From Rhodocyclales bacterium (lineage in GTDB: Bacteria; Pseudomonadota; Gammaproteobacteria; Burkholderiales; Rhodocyclaceae): a stretch of 64,000 nucleotides of DNA. Below, one piece after another: positions 8,788 to 17,935 of this stretch. The position numbers and the translations under genes were made by a program. Each line of letters begins with the position of its first letter. The stretch's first letter is position 1. Below the pieces are notes generated by a model. It was not told the origin of the DNA and did not search any database. It worked only from the letters and a program-made list of their open reading frames with translations. The stretch covers positions 1 to 64,000 of the forward strand of contig JAQGMG010000031.1 in the NCBI GenBank assembly GCA_028292485.1, read 5' to 3'.

Positions 8788-9149
8788 GATGACCTCCAAG
8801 AGAAAAGTGCGGTTGCTCAAAACGTCTCCTCCCCGCCTCTTGGTGCCCGGCCTCGCTGTTGGCGAGCCTGCGCTTGAGATTGTTGAATTATGGAACAAGG
8901 GTAAACACTTATTGTTACGAGCGGCAATTTAAGGTCAAACAATTTTTCTATCCACCCATCAATGACGCCTGCGTAATTGATTCGTGCCCTGACCGATCTA
9001 TGTCTGTGGTGTTTTGCGTTGTGAACGGCTGCGCGCGCCTTGTGCTCAGAGCGAGACAGGCGACGCGATGTGATGCGGGACGGGGAGAACAGGGAAGGCT
9101 GCAGTGAGGACCGAAAAAGAGGCCCTACAAAGTCACGGGGAAACTACCT
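8788..9149. other. Intergenic stretch between RTX gene and tRNA-Leu
   Basis: About 360 bp with no convincing coding sequence. It must carry the RTX promoter (minus strand). The part near 8880-8960 is AT-rich, with weak promoter-like hexamers only, so no site is called. No repeat family seen elsewhere in the window recurs here. Confidence 0.5.
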
Positions 9150-9234
9150 TGGTGCCCAGGAAGGGACTCGAACCCCCACGTATCGCTACGCCAGAACCTA
9201 AATCTGGTGCGTCTACCAATTTCGCCACCTGGGC
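9150..9234 (-). tRNA. tRNA-Leu (anticodon UAG)
   Basis: 85-nt tRNA on the minus strand. The 5' acceptor arm GCCCAGG pairs with CCTGGGC before the discriminator A and an encoded CCA (9150-9152). The anticodon stem CCAGA/TCTGG encloses the loop TTTAGGT, giving anticodon UAG (reads CUN leucine codons). The T arm GGGGGTTCGAGTCCC is typical, and the length fits the extra long variable arm of leucine tRNAs. Confidence 0.96.
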
Positions 9235-9275
9235 AGGCAGCATTGCGGCGCGATGCCGACAATATTGAGGCGCGG

Positions 9276-9281
9276 ATTATA
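9276..9281 (-). promoter_or_regulatory. Candidate -10 box for tRNA-Leu
   Basis: The minus strand reads TATAAT exactly, 42 bp upstream of the mature tRNA 5' end. No good TTGACA-like -35 element was found at 16-18 bp, so this is tentative. Confidence 0.35.
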
Positions 9282-9364
9282 GCAGCTTGGCTATACTCGC
9301 CGACTGGCTTCAGCCGCGCTTCTTTCAAGCAGCTCCTACCCGTCTTTCAAGCACGCAATCATCA

Positions 9365-10186
9365 ATGCCTGTCGAGCATTACGAAAACTTTCCCGTCGCA
9401 TCGCTGTTGTTGCCACGGCATCTACGCGAGCCGATCGAATCGATCTACGCATTTGCACGCAGCGCGGACGACCTCGCCGATGAGGGCGACGCAGAGCCGC
9501 TGATTCGGCTTGCACAGCTCAATGATTATCGTCGCGAACTCAACGTCATCGATTCAGGCGGCACGCCTGCCGCGCCGATGTTCGCTCGGCTCGCGGAGAA
9601 TGTGCGCGCTTTCAATCTGCCGACAGTATTGCTGCGCGATCTGCTAGATGCGTTCGCGCAAGACGTGGTGAAAAAGCGCTACGCCGACTTTGCCGAGCTG
9701 CGCGACTACAGCCGCCGCTCGGCCGACCCGGTCGGGCGCTTGCTGCTGCATCTATATAAGCGTGCAACACCTGAAAATCTCTCTCGTTCCGACGATATCT
9801 GCTCGGCGCTGCAATACATCAATTTCTGGCAGGACGTAGCGATTGACTGGAAGAAGGACCGCGTCTATCTGCCGCAGGAAGATCTGCAGCGTTTTGCAAT
9901 AAATGAGGTGCAGATTGCCGAGGGGCGCGTCGATGCCGCGTGGCGCGCGCTGCTAGGTTTCGAAGTTGCTCGTGCACGTGGCATGCTGTTGCGCGGCGCG
10001 CCGCTTGCCATGGCGTTGCCGGGTCGCATGGGCTGGGAGCTGCGCCTCGTGGTGCAGGGCGGACTACGTACGCTGGAGCAGATCGAGGCGGTCGACTACG
10101 ATGTGTTCCGCCGCCGCCCGACGCTTGGCAAGACCGATTGGCTGCGCATGTTTGGCCGGGCATGCTTAATGAGTAGGTTGGGGTGA
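9365..10186 (+). CDS. hpnC: Hydroxysqualene synthase HpnC
   Basis: 273 residues from the ATG at 9365 (the frame extends upstream, but homologous sequence begins at MPVEHYENFPVAS). HpnC converts presqualene diphosphate to hydroxysqualene, the second step of bacterial squalene synthesis via HpnC/D/E. The two aspartate-rich Mg2+/diphosphate-binding motifs of the squalene/phytoene synthase family are present: SADDLADEGD near residue 38 and FWQDVAIDWKKDR near residue 160. It heads hpnC-hpnD-hpnE on the plus strand. Its stop TGA (10184-10186) lies inside a REP-type palindrome, so the last four residues (SRLG) are encoded by the repeat. Confidence 0.95.
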   Translation: MPVEHYENFPVASLLLPRHLREPIESIYAFARSADDLADEGDAEPLIRLAQLNDYRRELNVIDSGGTPAAPMFARLAENVRAFNLPTVLLRDLLDAFAQDVVKKRYADFAELRDYSRRSADPVGRLLLHLYKRATPENLSRSDDICSALQYINFWQDVAIDWKKDRVYLPQEDLQRFAINEVQIAEGRVDAAWRALLGFEVARARGMLLRGAPLAMALPGRMGWELRLVVQGGLRTLEQIEAVDYDVFRRRPTLGKTDWLRMFGRACLMSRLG

Positions 10187-10275
10187 GCAAAGCGATGCCC
10201 AACATTTATCGTAAGAAAACCACGAAGCACAACCCGGCCGAAGCGTTAGGCATCGCTTTGCTCACCCCAACCTAC
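10173..10275. repeat. Family A REP-type palindrome, copy 1 (between hpnC and hpnD)
   Basis: 103 bp. The left arm reads gtaggttggggtgagc...agcgatgccc; the right arm is its inverse complement, ending ccccaacctac at 10275. The ~40 bp centre is unlike the centres of the other copies. It supplies the stop codon of hpnC. Confidence 0.95.
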
Positions 10276-10301
10276 GTACAAATTTATTGTGTCGAGGATC
10301 A

Positions 10302-11135
10302 ATGAACCCGTTTGACTACTGTCAGCAGAAAGCCGCAGCGAGCGGTTCAAGCTTTTATTACAGCTTCCTGTTCCTGCCGCTCGAGCGGCGACGAGCCATC
10401 ATGGCGCTCTACGCGTTCTGCCGTGAGGTCGATGATGTTGTCGACGAAACGGAAGACATGCAGATTGCGCAAACCAAGCTTGACTGGTGGCGCAAGGAAA
10501 CCGCACAGATTCACGGCGGCTCACCGACGCACCCTGTGACGCAGGCGCTGGCCGAAGTGGTGAAGACATTCAATGTGCCACGCGAACAGTTGCTGGAAAT
10601 CATCGACGGCATGCAGATGGATTTGCAGCAGACACGCTACCTCGATTTCAAAGCGCTTGAGCTGTATTGCTATCGCGTGGCAAGCGTGGTCGGTCTGTTG
10701 GCGGTGGAGATTTTCGGCTACACGGATCCGCAAACATTGAAATATGCGCATGACCTTGGCATTGCTTTTCAGCTCACCAACATCATCCGCGATGTGGGCG
10801 AAGACGCGCGGCGCGGCCGCATCTATCTGCCCATCGATGAGTTGCAGCGCTTCAACGTGACAGCGCGGCAGATCACCGATTCGACCTATAGCGATAATTT
10901 CCGCGCCTTGATGGAATTCCAGATCGAACGCGCCGAGCGTTACTACGATCAGGCGATGGCCTTGCTGCCAGCGGCCGACCGCAAGAGCCAGCGCGCCGGG
11001 CTCATCATGGCAGCGATCTATCGCACCACGCTGCACGAGATCAAGGCCGATGGCTGCAAGGTGTTGACGCAGCGCACCTCGCTGACGCCGCTGCGCAAGC
11101 TGTGGATTGCGGCGCGCACGTGGTTGAGGAATTGA
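10302..11135 (+). CDS. hpnD: Presqualene diphosphate synthase HpnD
   Basis: 277 residues from the ATG at 10302, preceded by GAGG. HpnD condenses two farnesyl diphosphates to presqualene diphosphate, the first step of the HpnCDE squalene route. The aspartate motifs EVDDVVDETED (about residue 44) and NIIRDVGEDARRGRIYLP (about residue 160) are intact, and FYYSFLFLP near the N-terminus is typical of this branch. It follows hpnC (separated by a family A palindrome) and precedes hpnE (separated by a family B repeat), so the operon has been interrupted twice by small repeats without breaking its genes. Confidence 0.96.
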   Translation: MNPFDYCQQKAAASGSSFYYSFLFLPLERRRAIMALYAFCREVDDVVDETEDMQIAQTKLDWWRKETAQIHGGSPTHPVTQALAEVVKTFNVPREQLLEIIDGMQMDLQQTRYLDFKALELYCYRVASVVGLLAVEIFGYTDPQTLKYAHDLGIAFQLTNIIRDVGEDARRGRIYLPIDELQRFNVTARQITDSTYSDNFRALMEFQIERAERYYDQAMALLPAADRKSQRAGLIMAAIYRTTLHEIKADGCKVLTQRTSLTPLRKLWIAARTWLRN

Positions 11136-11136
11136 G

Positions 11137-11183
11137 ATGACGTGTGCCGCAATCATCGGGACGGGTTACACACGCCCATCTAC
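11137..11183 (+). pseudogene. Decayed duplicate of the first codons of hpnE
   Basis: Right after the hpnD stop, the sequence starting atgacgtg, with shared core gcaatcatcgg, then ggttac, resembles the first ~40 bp of hpnE at 11319 (atgacgcg, same core gcaatcatcgg, then ggttac). The implied peptides are MTCAAIIGTGYTRPS versus MTRVAIIGAGYAGLS. The frame then runs into the family B repeat. This looks like a broken copy of the gene start left behind by a duplication or insertion event. Confidence 0.65.
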
Positions 11184-11188
11184 ATCTT

Positions 11189-11273
11189 GTCATTCCCGCG
11201 AAAGCGGGAATCCACCTCGCCGTGACAAGCAATCTTGTGCCGTGAGGTGGATTCCCGCTTTCGCGGGAATGAC
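11189..11273. repeat. Family B palindromic repeat, copy 1 (hpnD/hpnE junction)
   Basis: 85 bp. Arms gtcattcccgcgaaagcggg and the inverse complement, ending cgcgggaatgac, flank a variable centre. Each arm can itself fold as TTCCCGC-GAAA-GCGGGAA. Confidence 0.95.
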
Positions 11274-11318
11274 AGGTTTGGTGGTTGCTGTAGCTCAGCT
11301 CAACAGGGATGACGCTCC

Positions 11319-12632
11319 ATGACGCGCGTTGCAATCATCGGCGCAGGTTACGCAGGCCTGTCGGCTGCGGTGGAGCTTGCGCGCGCCGGCGTGCAGGTCA
11401 CGGTTTTCGAGGCTGGCCGCACATTGGGGGGGCGCGCACGCGTCGTCGAGAAAGACGGGCGCCGCATCGATAACGGGCAGCACATCCTGATCGGCGCCTA
11501 CACCGAGACGCTGCGCATGCTGCGCTTCCTGCGCGTGCCGCCGCGCCAGCTGATCACTCGCCCCTTCACGCTGTATGTGCCAGGCAGGCTGGACTTCCGT
11601 GCTGCCAACCTGCCAGCACCGTTTCACCTGATCGTGGGTTTGCTACGCTCGCGTCAGATGAGCTGGGCCGACCGGCTTGCAGTCGTGCGCCTGATGCGCA
11701 CGCTCAAGCGCATGCGCTATGCATTGGCGCAGGACTACAGTGTGTCGCAGCTGCTCGCCGACACCCGGCAGACACCGCTGCTGTGCGAGTTGTTGTGGGA
11801 GCCCTTATGCGTAGCGGCGCTCAATACACCGGCCCACGAAGCCTCGGCGCAGATCTTCATCAATGTCTTGCGCGACTCGCTGAGTGGCAGTGCATCGATG
11901 AGCGAGCTGCTGATCCCGCGTGTCGACTTGAGCGAGCTGCTGCCAGTGCCTGCTGCGCAATTCCTCGCACGCAGCGGCGGCAATGTGAATATCGCCACGA
12001 CGGTCAAGAGCATCGAGGCAGATGAAGACGTGTTCCGCATCGTTGGCAATCCGTTTGAAGGCGAGCGCTTCAGTCACGTGGTCGTGGCGGTTGGCCCCTA
12101 CCATGTCAGCGATCTGCTGGCAGGCTTTCCCGAGCTGAGCCTGCTGCGTCAACAAGTCGACGGCATGACGCACCAGCCGATCACGACGGTCTATCTCGAA
12201 TATGACGAATCGGTACGCCTGCCAGAGCCAATGATCGGCGTGGCCAATTCGACCGTGCAGTGGTTGTTCGATCGCGGTCAGCTGGGCGGGCAGAAAGGTC
12301 TGCTGGCCGCGGTGATTTCAGCGCGTGGGCCGCATTCCGAGCTCAGCAGGGAAGAGCTCGGCCTGCGCGCGCATGAAGCCGTCGAGGCGCTGATTCCGCG
12401 GCTGTCGGCGCCAAAATGGTCCACCGTCATCACGGAAAAACGGGCGACATTTTCATGCAGCCCGTCGGTATTGCGTCCGCTTCACATCACACCGATCAAG
12501 AACCTGGTGCTGGCCGGCGACTACGTCCAGTCCCCCTACCCCGCCACCATCGAAGCGGCAGTTCGCTCGGGGCTCACGGCGGCGCGCCACATCGTGCGAT
12601 TGATCAAGGCTGAGGCAGCAACAAGTATCTGA
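11319..12632 (+). CDS. hpnE: Hydroxysqualene dehydroxylase HpnE
   Basis: 437 residues. HpnE is a FAD enzyme that reduces hydroxysqualene to squalene, completing the pathway begun by HpnD and HpnC; squalene then feeds hopanoid synthesis. The N-terminus holds the FAD-binding motif VAIIGAGYAGLSAAVELARAG shifted by a few residues from the start, followed by EAGRTLGGRAR; the C-terminus has NLVLAGDYVQSPYPATIEAA, the amine-oxidase/desaturase-type flavin signature. The length is normal. A strong hairpin terminator follows at 12671-12705, ending the operon. No squalene-hopene cyclase gene is in the window. Confidence 0.95.
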   Translation: MTRVAIIGAGYAGLSAAVELARAGVQVTVFEAGRTLGGRARVVEKDGRRIDNGQHILIGAYTETLRMLRFLRVPPRQLITRPFTLYVPGRLDFRAANLPAPFHLIVGLLRSRQMSWADRLAVVRLMRTLKRMRYALAQDYSVSQLLADTRQTPLLCELLWEPLCVAALNTPAHEASAQIFINVLRDSLSGSASMSELLIPRVDLSELLPVPAAQFLARSGGNVNIATTVKSIEADEDVFRIVGNPFEGERFSHVVVAVGPYHVSDLLAGFPELSLLRQQVDGMTHQPITTVYLEYDESVRLPEPMIGVANSTVQWLFDRGQLGGQKGLLAAVISARGPHSELSREELGLRAHEAVEALIPRLSAPKWSTVITEKRATFSCSPSVLRPLHITPIKNLVLAGDYVQSPYPATIEAAVRSGLTAARHIVRLIKAEAATSI

Positions 12633-12670
12633 GCAGTGACTGTACCGCCCGTTGCCGCCCTGGCTCAACA

Positions 12671-12705
12671 AAAAAAAGCCTGCGAACCAAGTTCGCAGGC
12701 TTTTT
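12671..12705. terminator. Bidirectional terminator between hpnE and the CBM2/beta-helix gene
   Basis: Perfect 10-bp stem gcctgcgaac/gttcgcaggc with a 3-nt loop, a T-run on the right (12701-12705) and an A-run on the left (12670-12677). It can terminate hpnE on the plus strand and the convergent gene on the minus strand. Confidence 0.92.
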
Positions 12706-12722
12706 CATTGAGGCTGTTTCAA

Positions 12723-14288
12723 TTACTGGTTCAGCACATCCGCACATTGCGGTGCTGCAATCGCAGCACAGCTCGGCGGCGTGAAAGGCACGAAGCCGCC
12801 GGTTGTATCGTTAGCTGCAACGCGGCCGCCGGCATTGGTCACCGTATTGTTGCTGCACCACACATTGCCACTGGTTCTGAAGTGGTTGGTGAAGCCGTAA
12901 CCGGTGGCGTTGTTCATATCGAGATTGTTGTTGTAGAACCGGTTGTTGTTGCCGTACTGCGTATGACCGGTCGCGGTGTCGATGATGATATTGCCATGCG
13001 TCTGAACGCCATGAACGTAGAACGGCGCCTTGTTCGGGTTGCGCACCGTGTTGCCGTAGATCAGGTAGTTGTCACCCTTGACGTCGATGAAGCTGTCGGC
13101 GGAATTCTCGCCGCTGATACCGGTGACATCGACGGTATTGCCGAAGATCAGGCCGCCGGTGGTGCCTTCCTTCACGTCGATGGGCTCGGACGCGATGTTC
13201 GGCCCAAGCACATTGTTGGCGACGCAGTTATTGTTGCTCAGGTCAGGCTTCCCGCCGGTATAGGTGCCCCAGTTGCTGTTGGCCGAACCGAGATAGACGC
13301 CTTCGCCCGTACCAGGGCTGGTCAAGCCGATGTTGTAGACCCGGCTGTTCTGCAGCACATTGTTCTTGCTGTGCGTGCGGAAGTGGATGCCTTCCTGGCT
13401 GATGTCATGCACGGTCAGGTTTTCCAATACGTTATTGCTCGACGTATCCATCACGATGCCCTTTGTGGCGTTGGCGACCGTGAAGCCGGACAACCTCCAG
13501 TAGTTGGCATTGGTCATCGTCAGGCCATAGCTGCTCGTGGAATCGAGAATGGCGCTGCTGCTACCGCGCAAGGTGATTGGTTTGCCCCTGGAACCGCTAC
13601 GGGTGATGATGAACTTGCCCGAGTAGGTGCCATTGGCCATGACAACGGTATCGCCGGGATTGACCTTGGCCAGTGCCGCGATCAGGGTCTTGCCGTCGGT
13701 CACGTTATAAGTGACGCCTCCGGCGCTTGAACTGCTTGCCTTGGAAGAAGCTGCGGCCGAGCTGGCTGCGGAAGAACTTGCTTTCGATGAGGCCGCGGCC
13801 GAAGAGCTCGCTTTCGAAGAGGCTGCCGCCGAGCTGGCTTTGGACGACGCGGCAGAAGAACTTGCCCCACCAATCGGTTTGCCACCGATCAGCAGCGTAC
13901 AGGCAGCGCCATTGATCGTGCAGTTGCCCATATTGGCGCCATTCAACGTGCCGTTCGCCGTAAAGCCGAAACTCACGGTCTTGCCAACAGCAATGCTGCC
14001 GTTGAAGGAGGCATTCTTGAAGGTGTAAGGGTCTGACCCACTCACCGTCGTGCTGTAGACGCTCTTGATCGTATTGCCGAGTTTGAAACTGAGTGTCCAG
14101 CCGTTGATTGCTGCCGTCGTGTCATTCTTGATGACGACATCTGTCGTATAGCTTGAGCTGGAAGTGCTTTTGACTTGCAGGTCCACCGTGACGGCCTGAG
14201 CCTGGTGCACCGCAAAAGCCTGAATGCTCGTGGCCAAAAGAAGCCCGAGCGACAGCCTGCGCAAGGCAGGCGCGCGATTCGTGTTCAT
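12723..14288 (-). CDS. Secreted CBM2 + right-handed beta-helix protein (paralogue 1)
   Basis: 521 residues. A Sec signal peptide (residues 1-32, ending HQAQA) is followed by a family-2 carbohydrate-binding module (about 33-140; motif INGWTLSFKLGNTIKS and paired cysteines NCTINGAACT), a serine/alanine linker of SSAAASSKAS repeats (about 143-192), and a parallel beta-helix domain (about 195-520) with many N-x-V/I-x-N turns, as in pectate-lyase or polysaccharide-lyase-type folds. It is probably exported and binds cellulose or chitin while acting on another polysaccharide; no catalytic residue can be assigned. GGAGGAAG precedes the ATG. A paralogue with the same architecture lies at 58772-60379. 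Confidence 0.88.
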   Translation of the reverse strand: MNTNRAPALRRLSLGLLLATSIQAFAVHQAQAVTVDLQVKSTSSSSYTTDVVIKNDTTAAINGWTLSFKLGNTIKSVYSTTVSGSDPYTFKNASFNGSIAVGKTVSFGFTANGTLNGANMGNCTINGAACTLLIGGKPIGGASSSAASSKASSAAASSKASSSAAASSKASSSAASSAAASSKASSSSAGGVTYNVTDGKTLIAALAKVNPGDTVVMANGTYSGKFIITRSGSRGKPITLRGSSSAILDSTSSYGLTMTNANYWRLSGFTVANATKGIVMDTSSNNVLENLTVHDISQEGIHFRTHSKNNVLQNSRVYNIGLTSPGTGEGVYLGSANSNWGTYTGGKPDLSNNNCVANNVLGPNIASEPIDVKEGTTGGLIFGNTVDVTGISGENSADSFIDVKGDNYLIYGNTVRNPNKAPFYVHGVQTHGNIIIDTATGHTQYGNNNRFYNNNLDMNNATGYGFTNHFRTSGNVWCSNNTVTNAGGRVAANDTTGGFVPFTPPSCAAIAAPQCADVLNQ

Positions 14289-14372
14289 CTGTCTTCCTCC
14301 GTTATATTTTTGGGTTACAGCAACTACCGCGCGACTATAAGGGTTCTCCCGGAGATCGCGATATTGGGGTTA

Positions 14373-14405
14373 ACTGTAGGAAAAACAGGAGATACGACTG
14401 TAGGA
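14373..14405. promoter_or_regulatory. Direct repeats upstream of the CBM2/beta-helix gene
   Basis: ACTGTAGGA occurs at 14373-14381 and again at 14397-14405, 24 bp apart, about 90 bp upstream of the start at 14288. The spacing of just over two helical turns would suit a dimeric activator or repressor. Purely an inference. Confidence 0.25.
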
Positions 14406-14485
14406 GTTTTTCTGACAAACGATTGCACTTCGGGCTGCACTTCAGGTTGCGCCTCGCTTGCTCCGCGAGCTGAAGGTACAAATAA

Positions 14486-14510
14486 AAACGCCCGGCAAAT
14501 ACCGGGCGTT
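14486..14510 (-). terminator. Terminator of the phasin gene
   Basis: Stem cgcccgg (14489-14495) / ccgggcg (14502-14508) with a 6-nt loop. On the minus strand it is followed by a T-rich run (aaataaaaa on plus), 22 bp past the phasin stop. Confidence 0.85.
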
Positions 14511-14531
14511 TCATTTTCGAACAGCGTCGGT

Positions 14532-15035
14532 CTAGCGCTTCTTGCCGGCCTGTGTCACCGCGCTGAACGCCTCGCTCGATGCCTTGGCGACTTGCTCCAG
14601 GGTCTTGCGCGCAGTTTCAAATGTCGATTGCATGGCCTCGGCCGCAGCGTGACTATTGAGCGGCATGCCCTTGAGAAACCCCTGCATCGCCTCCATCAGG
14701 TCCTCGCTGCCCGAAGTGAGTTGCTGGCTGACCAGCTTGCTCATCTCGGTTTGCACTTCAGCCGTGATCTCGGCGATGTTGCGGCTCGTCGTCAGCATCT
14801 TTTCGGCAGCATGCTGCGCATAGCGGGCGCGCAGCTCCATGGCTTCCTGCGGCGTTTTTACGTGGGTGAGAGACTGAACATTGCTCACGCCATCTTCGAA
14901 CATTTCCCTTGCTGTCTGCATTTGCAGATGGAGTATGCGCTGGGAATTTTCGATGGAAAGCTGGGCCAGCCGCATGGCGGATTCCAGGTTTTTCTTCTGC
15001 ATCGCTGCAACCGTTTGTTCAGCCTTGTTAGTCAT
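14532..15035 (-). CDS. Phasin family protein
   Basis: 167 residues from the ATG at 15033-15035, preceded by GGAGAG (the frame extends 14 codons further without a signal). The protein is helical, free of cysteine and rich in alanine and glutamate, with the phasin pattern (NLESAMRLAQLSIENSQRIL, then RARYAQHAAEKMLTTSRNIAEI). Phasins coat polyhydroxyalkanoate granules and control their size and number. No PHA synthase or depolymerase gene is adjacent. A terminator follows directly. Confidence 0.88.
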   Translation of the reverse strand: MTNKAEQTVAAMQKKNLESAMRLAQLSIENSQRILHLQMQTAREMFEDGVSNVQSLTHVKTPQEAMELRARYAQHAAEKMLTTSRNIAEITAEVQTEMSKLVSQQLTSGSEDLMEAMQGFLKGMPLNSHAAAEAMQSTFETARKTLEQVAKASSEAFSAVTQAGKKR

Positions 15036-15266
15036 TCTCTGCTCTCCAGAAAGGTGCGGGTCCGCTGCGCGGAACATTTATTGCCGTACGCCTGTGAGGC
15101 GGCGCCAGATATTCAACAGCTCGACAGCGCGTGGACCTTAACACCGCGAGAAAGGTTTATCGATACGCAATAACGCTATTGACGGCTATAACGGAATGCC
15201 CGCCACCTTGTCCGGAACACCACAACACCGGAGCGGATATGCAGATCAGGCCACGTTTCATGATTG

Positions 15267-15294
15267 CTTGAAAGCCCCGCCCGCGCCCCAATGT
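15267..15294 (+). promoter_or_regulatory. Sigma-32 (heat-shock) promoter of clpB
   Basis: CTTGAAA (15267-15273) and CCCCAATGT (from 15286) are separated by 12 bp, matching the RpoH consensus CTTGAAA-N11-15-CCCCATNT almost perfectly. The promoter ends about 60 bp before the clpB ATG. The remaining sequence between the phasin start (15035) and here shows no gene. Confidence 0.85.
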
Positions 15295-15352
15295 GTAGCC
15301 GGAGACATCTATGCGCAAGACTTGAACGTGCAGCGAATTGGAGGACTGAATC

Positions 15353-17935
15353 ATGCGTTTCGACAAACTGACGACCAAATTCCAGCAGGCGCTGGCCGAT
15401 GCGCAAAGCATTGCCGTCGGCCATGACAGCCAGTACATCGAACCGCAGCATCTGCTGCTGGCGTCGCTGACGCAAGAGGATGGCAGCACCAGCGCGTTGC
15501 TGGCGCGAGCCGGCATCAACGCGCCGCCGCTGCGTGCCGCGCTGGAGAAGGCCATCGACCGACTGCCACAGGTGCAGGGCCACGGCGGCGAAGTGCAGGT
15601 AGGTCGCGATCTGTCGAATCTGCTCAACATCACCGACCGCGAAGCGCAGAAGCGCGGCGACCAGTTCATCGCCAGCGAAATGTTCCTGCTTGCCCTCACC
15701 GAAGACAAAGGCGAAACAGGCAAGCTGTTCAAGGAACATGGCGCCAATCGCAAGAGCCTGGAAGCGGCTATCGAAGCAGTGCGCGGCGGCGCCAGCGTTG
15801 GTAGCCAGGATGCCGAATCGCAGCGCGAGTCACTAAGAAAATACTGTATCGACCTCACCGAGCGCGCAAGACAAGGCAAGCTCGACCCGGTGATCGGCCG
15901 CGATGACGAGATTCGTCGTGCCATCCAGATACTGCAACGTCGCACCAAGAACAACCCGGTACTGATCGGCGAACCCGGCGTCGGCAAGACAGCCATTGTC
16001 GAAGGGCTGGCGCAACGCATCATCAATGATGAAGTGCCGGAGACCCTGCGTGGCAAGAGCGTGCTGTCGCTCGACATGGCCGCCCTGCTCGCCGGCGCGA
16101 AATTCCGCGGCGAGTTCGAGGAGCGCCTCAAGGCCGTGCTCAACGACATTGCCAAGGAAGAAGGCCGCCTCATCATCTTCATCGACGAGTTGCACACCAT
16201 GGTCGGCGCCGGCAAGGCCGAAGGCGCGATGGATGCCGGCAATATGCTCAAGCCAGCGCTGGCGCGCGGCGAGCTGCATTGCATCGGCGCGACGACGCTG
16301 GATGAATATCGCAAATACATCGAGAAGGACGCCGCACTGGAGCGCCGCTTCCAGAAAGTGCTGGTCGACGAGCCAAGTGTCGAAAGCACCATCGCCATCC
16401 TGCGCGGCCTGCAGGAGAAGTATGAAGTGCACCATGGCGTGGACATCACCGACCCGGCCATCGTCGCTGCGGCCGAACTATCGCACCGCTACATCACCGA
16501 CCGTTTCCTGCCGGACAAGGCCATCGACCTGATCGATGAAGCGGCGGCACGCATCCGCATGGAGATCGACTCCAAGCCAGAGACAATGGATAAACTGGAC
16601 CGGCGATTGATCCAGCTCAAGATCGAACGCGAGGCCGTGAAGAAGGAAAAGGACGACGCCTCGCAGCGGCGCCTCGGTCTGATCGAGGATGAGATCGCCA
16701 AGCTCGAACGCGAGTACGCCGACCTCGATGAATTGTGGAAGAGCGAAAAAGCCGCCGTGCAAGGCAGCCAGCACATCCGCGAAGCCATCGAGAAAATCAG
16801 GCTGCAGATGGAAGAGGCACGCCGCAAGGGCGACTGGCAGAAGATGAGCGAAATGCAATACGGCGAGTTGCCCAAACTCGAAGCACAGCTCAAGGATGCC
16901 GAAGGCATTCAGGACGCCAAGCCCGCCCACAAGCTGCTGCGCACCCAGGTCGGCGCCGAGGAAATCGCCGAGGTCGTATCGCGAGCAACCGGCATCCCTG
17001 TATCGAAAATGATGCAGGGCGAACGCGAAAAATTGTTGAAGATGGAAGACGTCCTGCATCAGCGCGTGGTCGGCCAGGACGAAGCCGTGCGCCTGGTTGC
17101 CGACGCGATCCGCCGTTCGCGTGCCGGCCTGTCGGACGAGAACCGTCCCTATGGCTCCTTCCTGTTCCTCGGCCCGACGGGCGTGGGCAAGACCGAGTTA
17201 TGCAAAACGCTTGCGGGCTTCCTGTTCGATTCGGAAGATCACCTGATCCGTATCGACATGAGCGAGTTCATGGAGAAGCATTCAGTGGCGCGCCTGATTG
17301 GCGCCCCACCCGGCTATGTCGGCTACGAAGAAGGCGGCTACCTCACCGAACTGGTACGCCGCAAGCCTTATTCGGTGCTGCTCTTCGACGAGGTCGAGAA
17401 AGCGCATCCGGATGTGTTCAATGTGCTGCTGCAGGTGCTCGATGACGGCCGCATGACGGATGGACAAGGACGCACCGTGGACTTCAAGAACACGGTGATC
17501 GTCATGACCTCCAACCTCGGCAGCCACATGATCCAGCAGATGTCCGACCAGCCTTACGAAGCCGTCAAGACTGCGGTGATGAGTGAAGTGAAAAACCACT
17601 TCCGGCCGGAGTTCATCAATCGTATCGATGAAGTCGTGGTCTTCCACTCGCTGGCTCGGGAACACATCCAGTCCATCGCGCGTATCCAGCTCAAGTACCT
17701 GGAGAAGCGCCTGGCACGTCTGGAAATCGGCCTCACGGTTTCCGACGAAGCACTCGAAGAAATCGCCAAGGCTGGCTTCGATCCGGTGTTCGGTGCGCGG
17801 CCGCTGAAGCGGGCGATCCAGGAGCACATCGAGAATCCGCTGGCACGGCAGATACTCGAAGGACGCTTTGGCGCGAAAGAGACCGTAATTGTGGATGCGG
17901 TAAATGGCGAGATCACATTCCGCAAACCGAGTTGA
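15353..17935 (+). CDS. clpB: ATP-dependent chaperone ClpB
   Basis: 860 residues, the normal ClpB length. ClpB is a hexameric AAA+ disaggregase that works with DnaK/DnaJ/GrpE to rescue aggregated proteins after heat stress. The order is a Clp N-domain (residues 1-145), AAA-1 with Walker A GEPGVGKT (206-213) and Walker B IIFIDELH, the coiled-coil M-domain (about 410-530; [15 protein letters not shown]-like repeats), and AAA-2 with Walker [10 protein letters not shown] and [10 protein letters not shown], ending in the ClpB C-domain ([15 protein letters not shown]). The M-domain distinguishes it from ClpA/ClpC. It is preceded by a sigma-32 promoter. Confidence 0.98.
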   Translation: MRFDKLTTKFQQALADAQSIAVGHDSQYIEPQHLLLASLTQEDGSTSALLARAGINAPPLRAALEKAIDRLPQVQGHGGEVQVGRDLSNLLNITDREAQKRGDQFIASEMFLLALTEDKGETGKLFKEHGANRKSLEAAIEAVRGGASVGSQDAESQRESLRKYCIDLTERARQGKLDPVIGRDDEIRRAIQILQRRTKNNPVLIGEPGVGKTAIVEGLAQRIINDEVPETLRGKSVLSLDMAALLAGAKFRGEFEERLKAVLNDIAKEEGRLIIFIDELHTMVGAGKAEGAMDAGNMLKPALARGELHCIGATTLDEYRKYIEKDAALERRFQKVLVDEPSVESTIAILRGLQEKYEVHHGVDITDPAIVAAAELSHRYITDRFLPDKAIDLIDEAAARIRMEIDSKPETMDKLDRRLIQLKIEREAVKKEKDDASQRRLGLIEDEIAKLEREYADLDELWKSEKAAVQGSQHIREAIEKIRLQMEEARRKGDWQKMSEMQYGELPKLEAQLKDAEGIQDAKPAHKLLRTQVGAEEIAEVVSRATGIPVSKMMQGEREKLLKMEDVLHQRVVGQDEAVRLVADAIRRSRAGLSDENRPYGSFLFLGPTGVGKTELCKTLAGFLFDSEDHLIRIDMSEFMEKHSVARLIGAPPGYVGYEEGGYLTELVRRKPYSVLLFDEVEKAHPDVFNVLLQVLDDGRMTDGQGRTVDFKNTVIVMTSNLGSHMIQQMSDQPYEAVKTAVMSEVKNHFRPEFINRIDEVVVFHSLAREHIQSIARIQLKYLEKRLARLEIGLTVSDEALEEIAKAGFDPVFGARPLKRAIQEHIENPLARQILEGRFGAKETVIVDAVNGEITFRKPS

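Noticed and set aside
11137-11322. 61-residue frame starting with a FAD-motif-like peptide and running through a family B repeat
   Set aside because: Not treated as a gene: it reads SRESGNP-type repeat codons and is better explained as a decayed hpnE start.
12636-13730. 364-codon plus-strand open frame antisense to the first CBM2/beta-helix gene
   Set aside because: It begins in the bidirectional terminator and mirrors the codons of a well-supported secreted protein.
15157-16461. 434-codon minus-strand open frame in clpB
   Set aside because: Antisense shadow, Ser/Arg-rich, crosses the clpB promoter and start.
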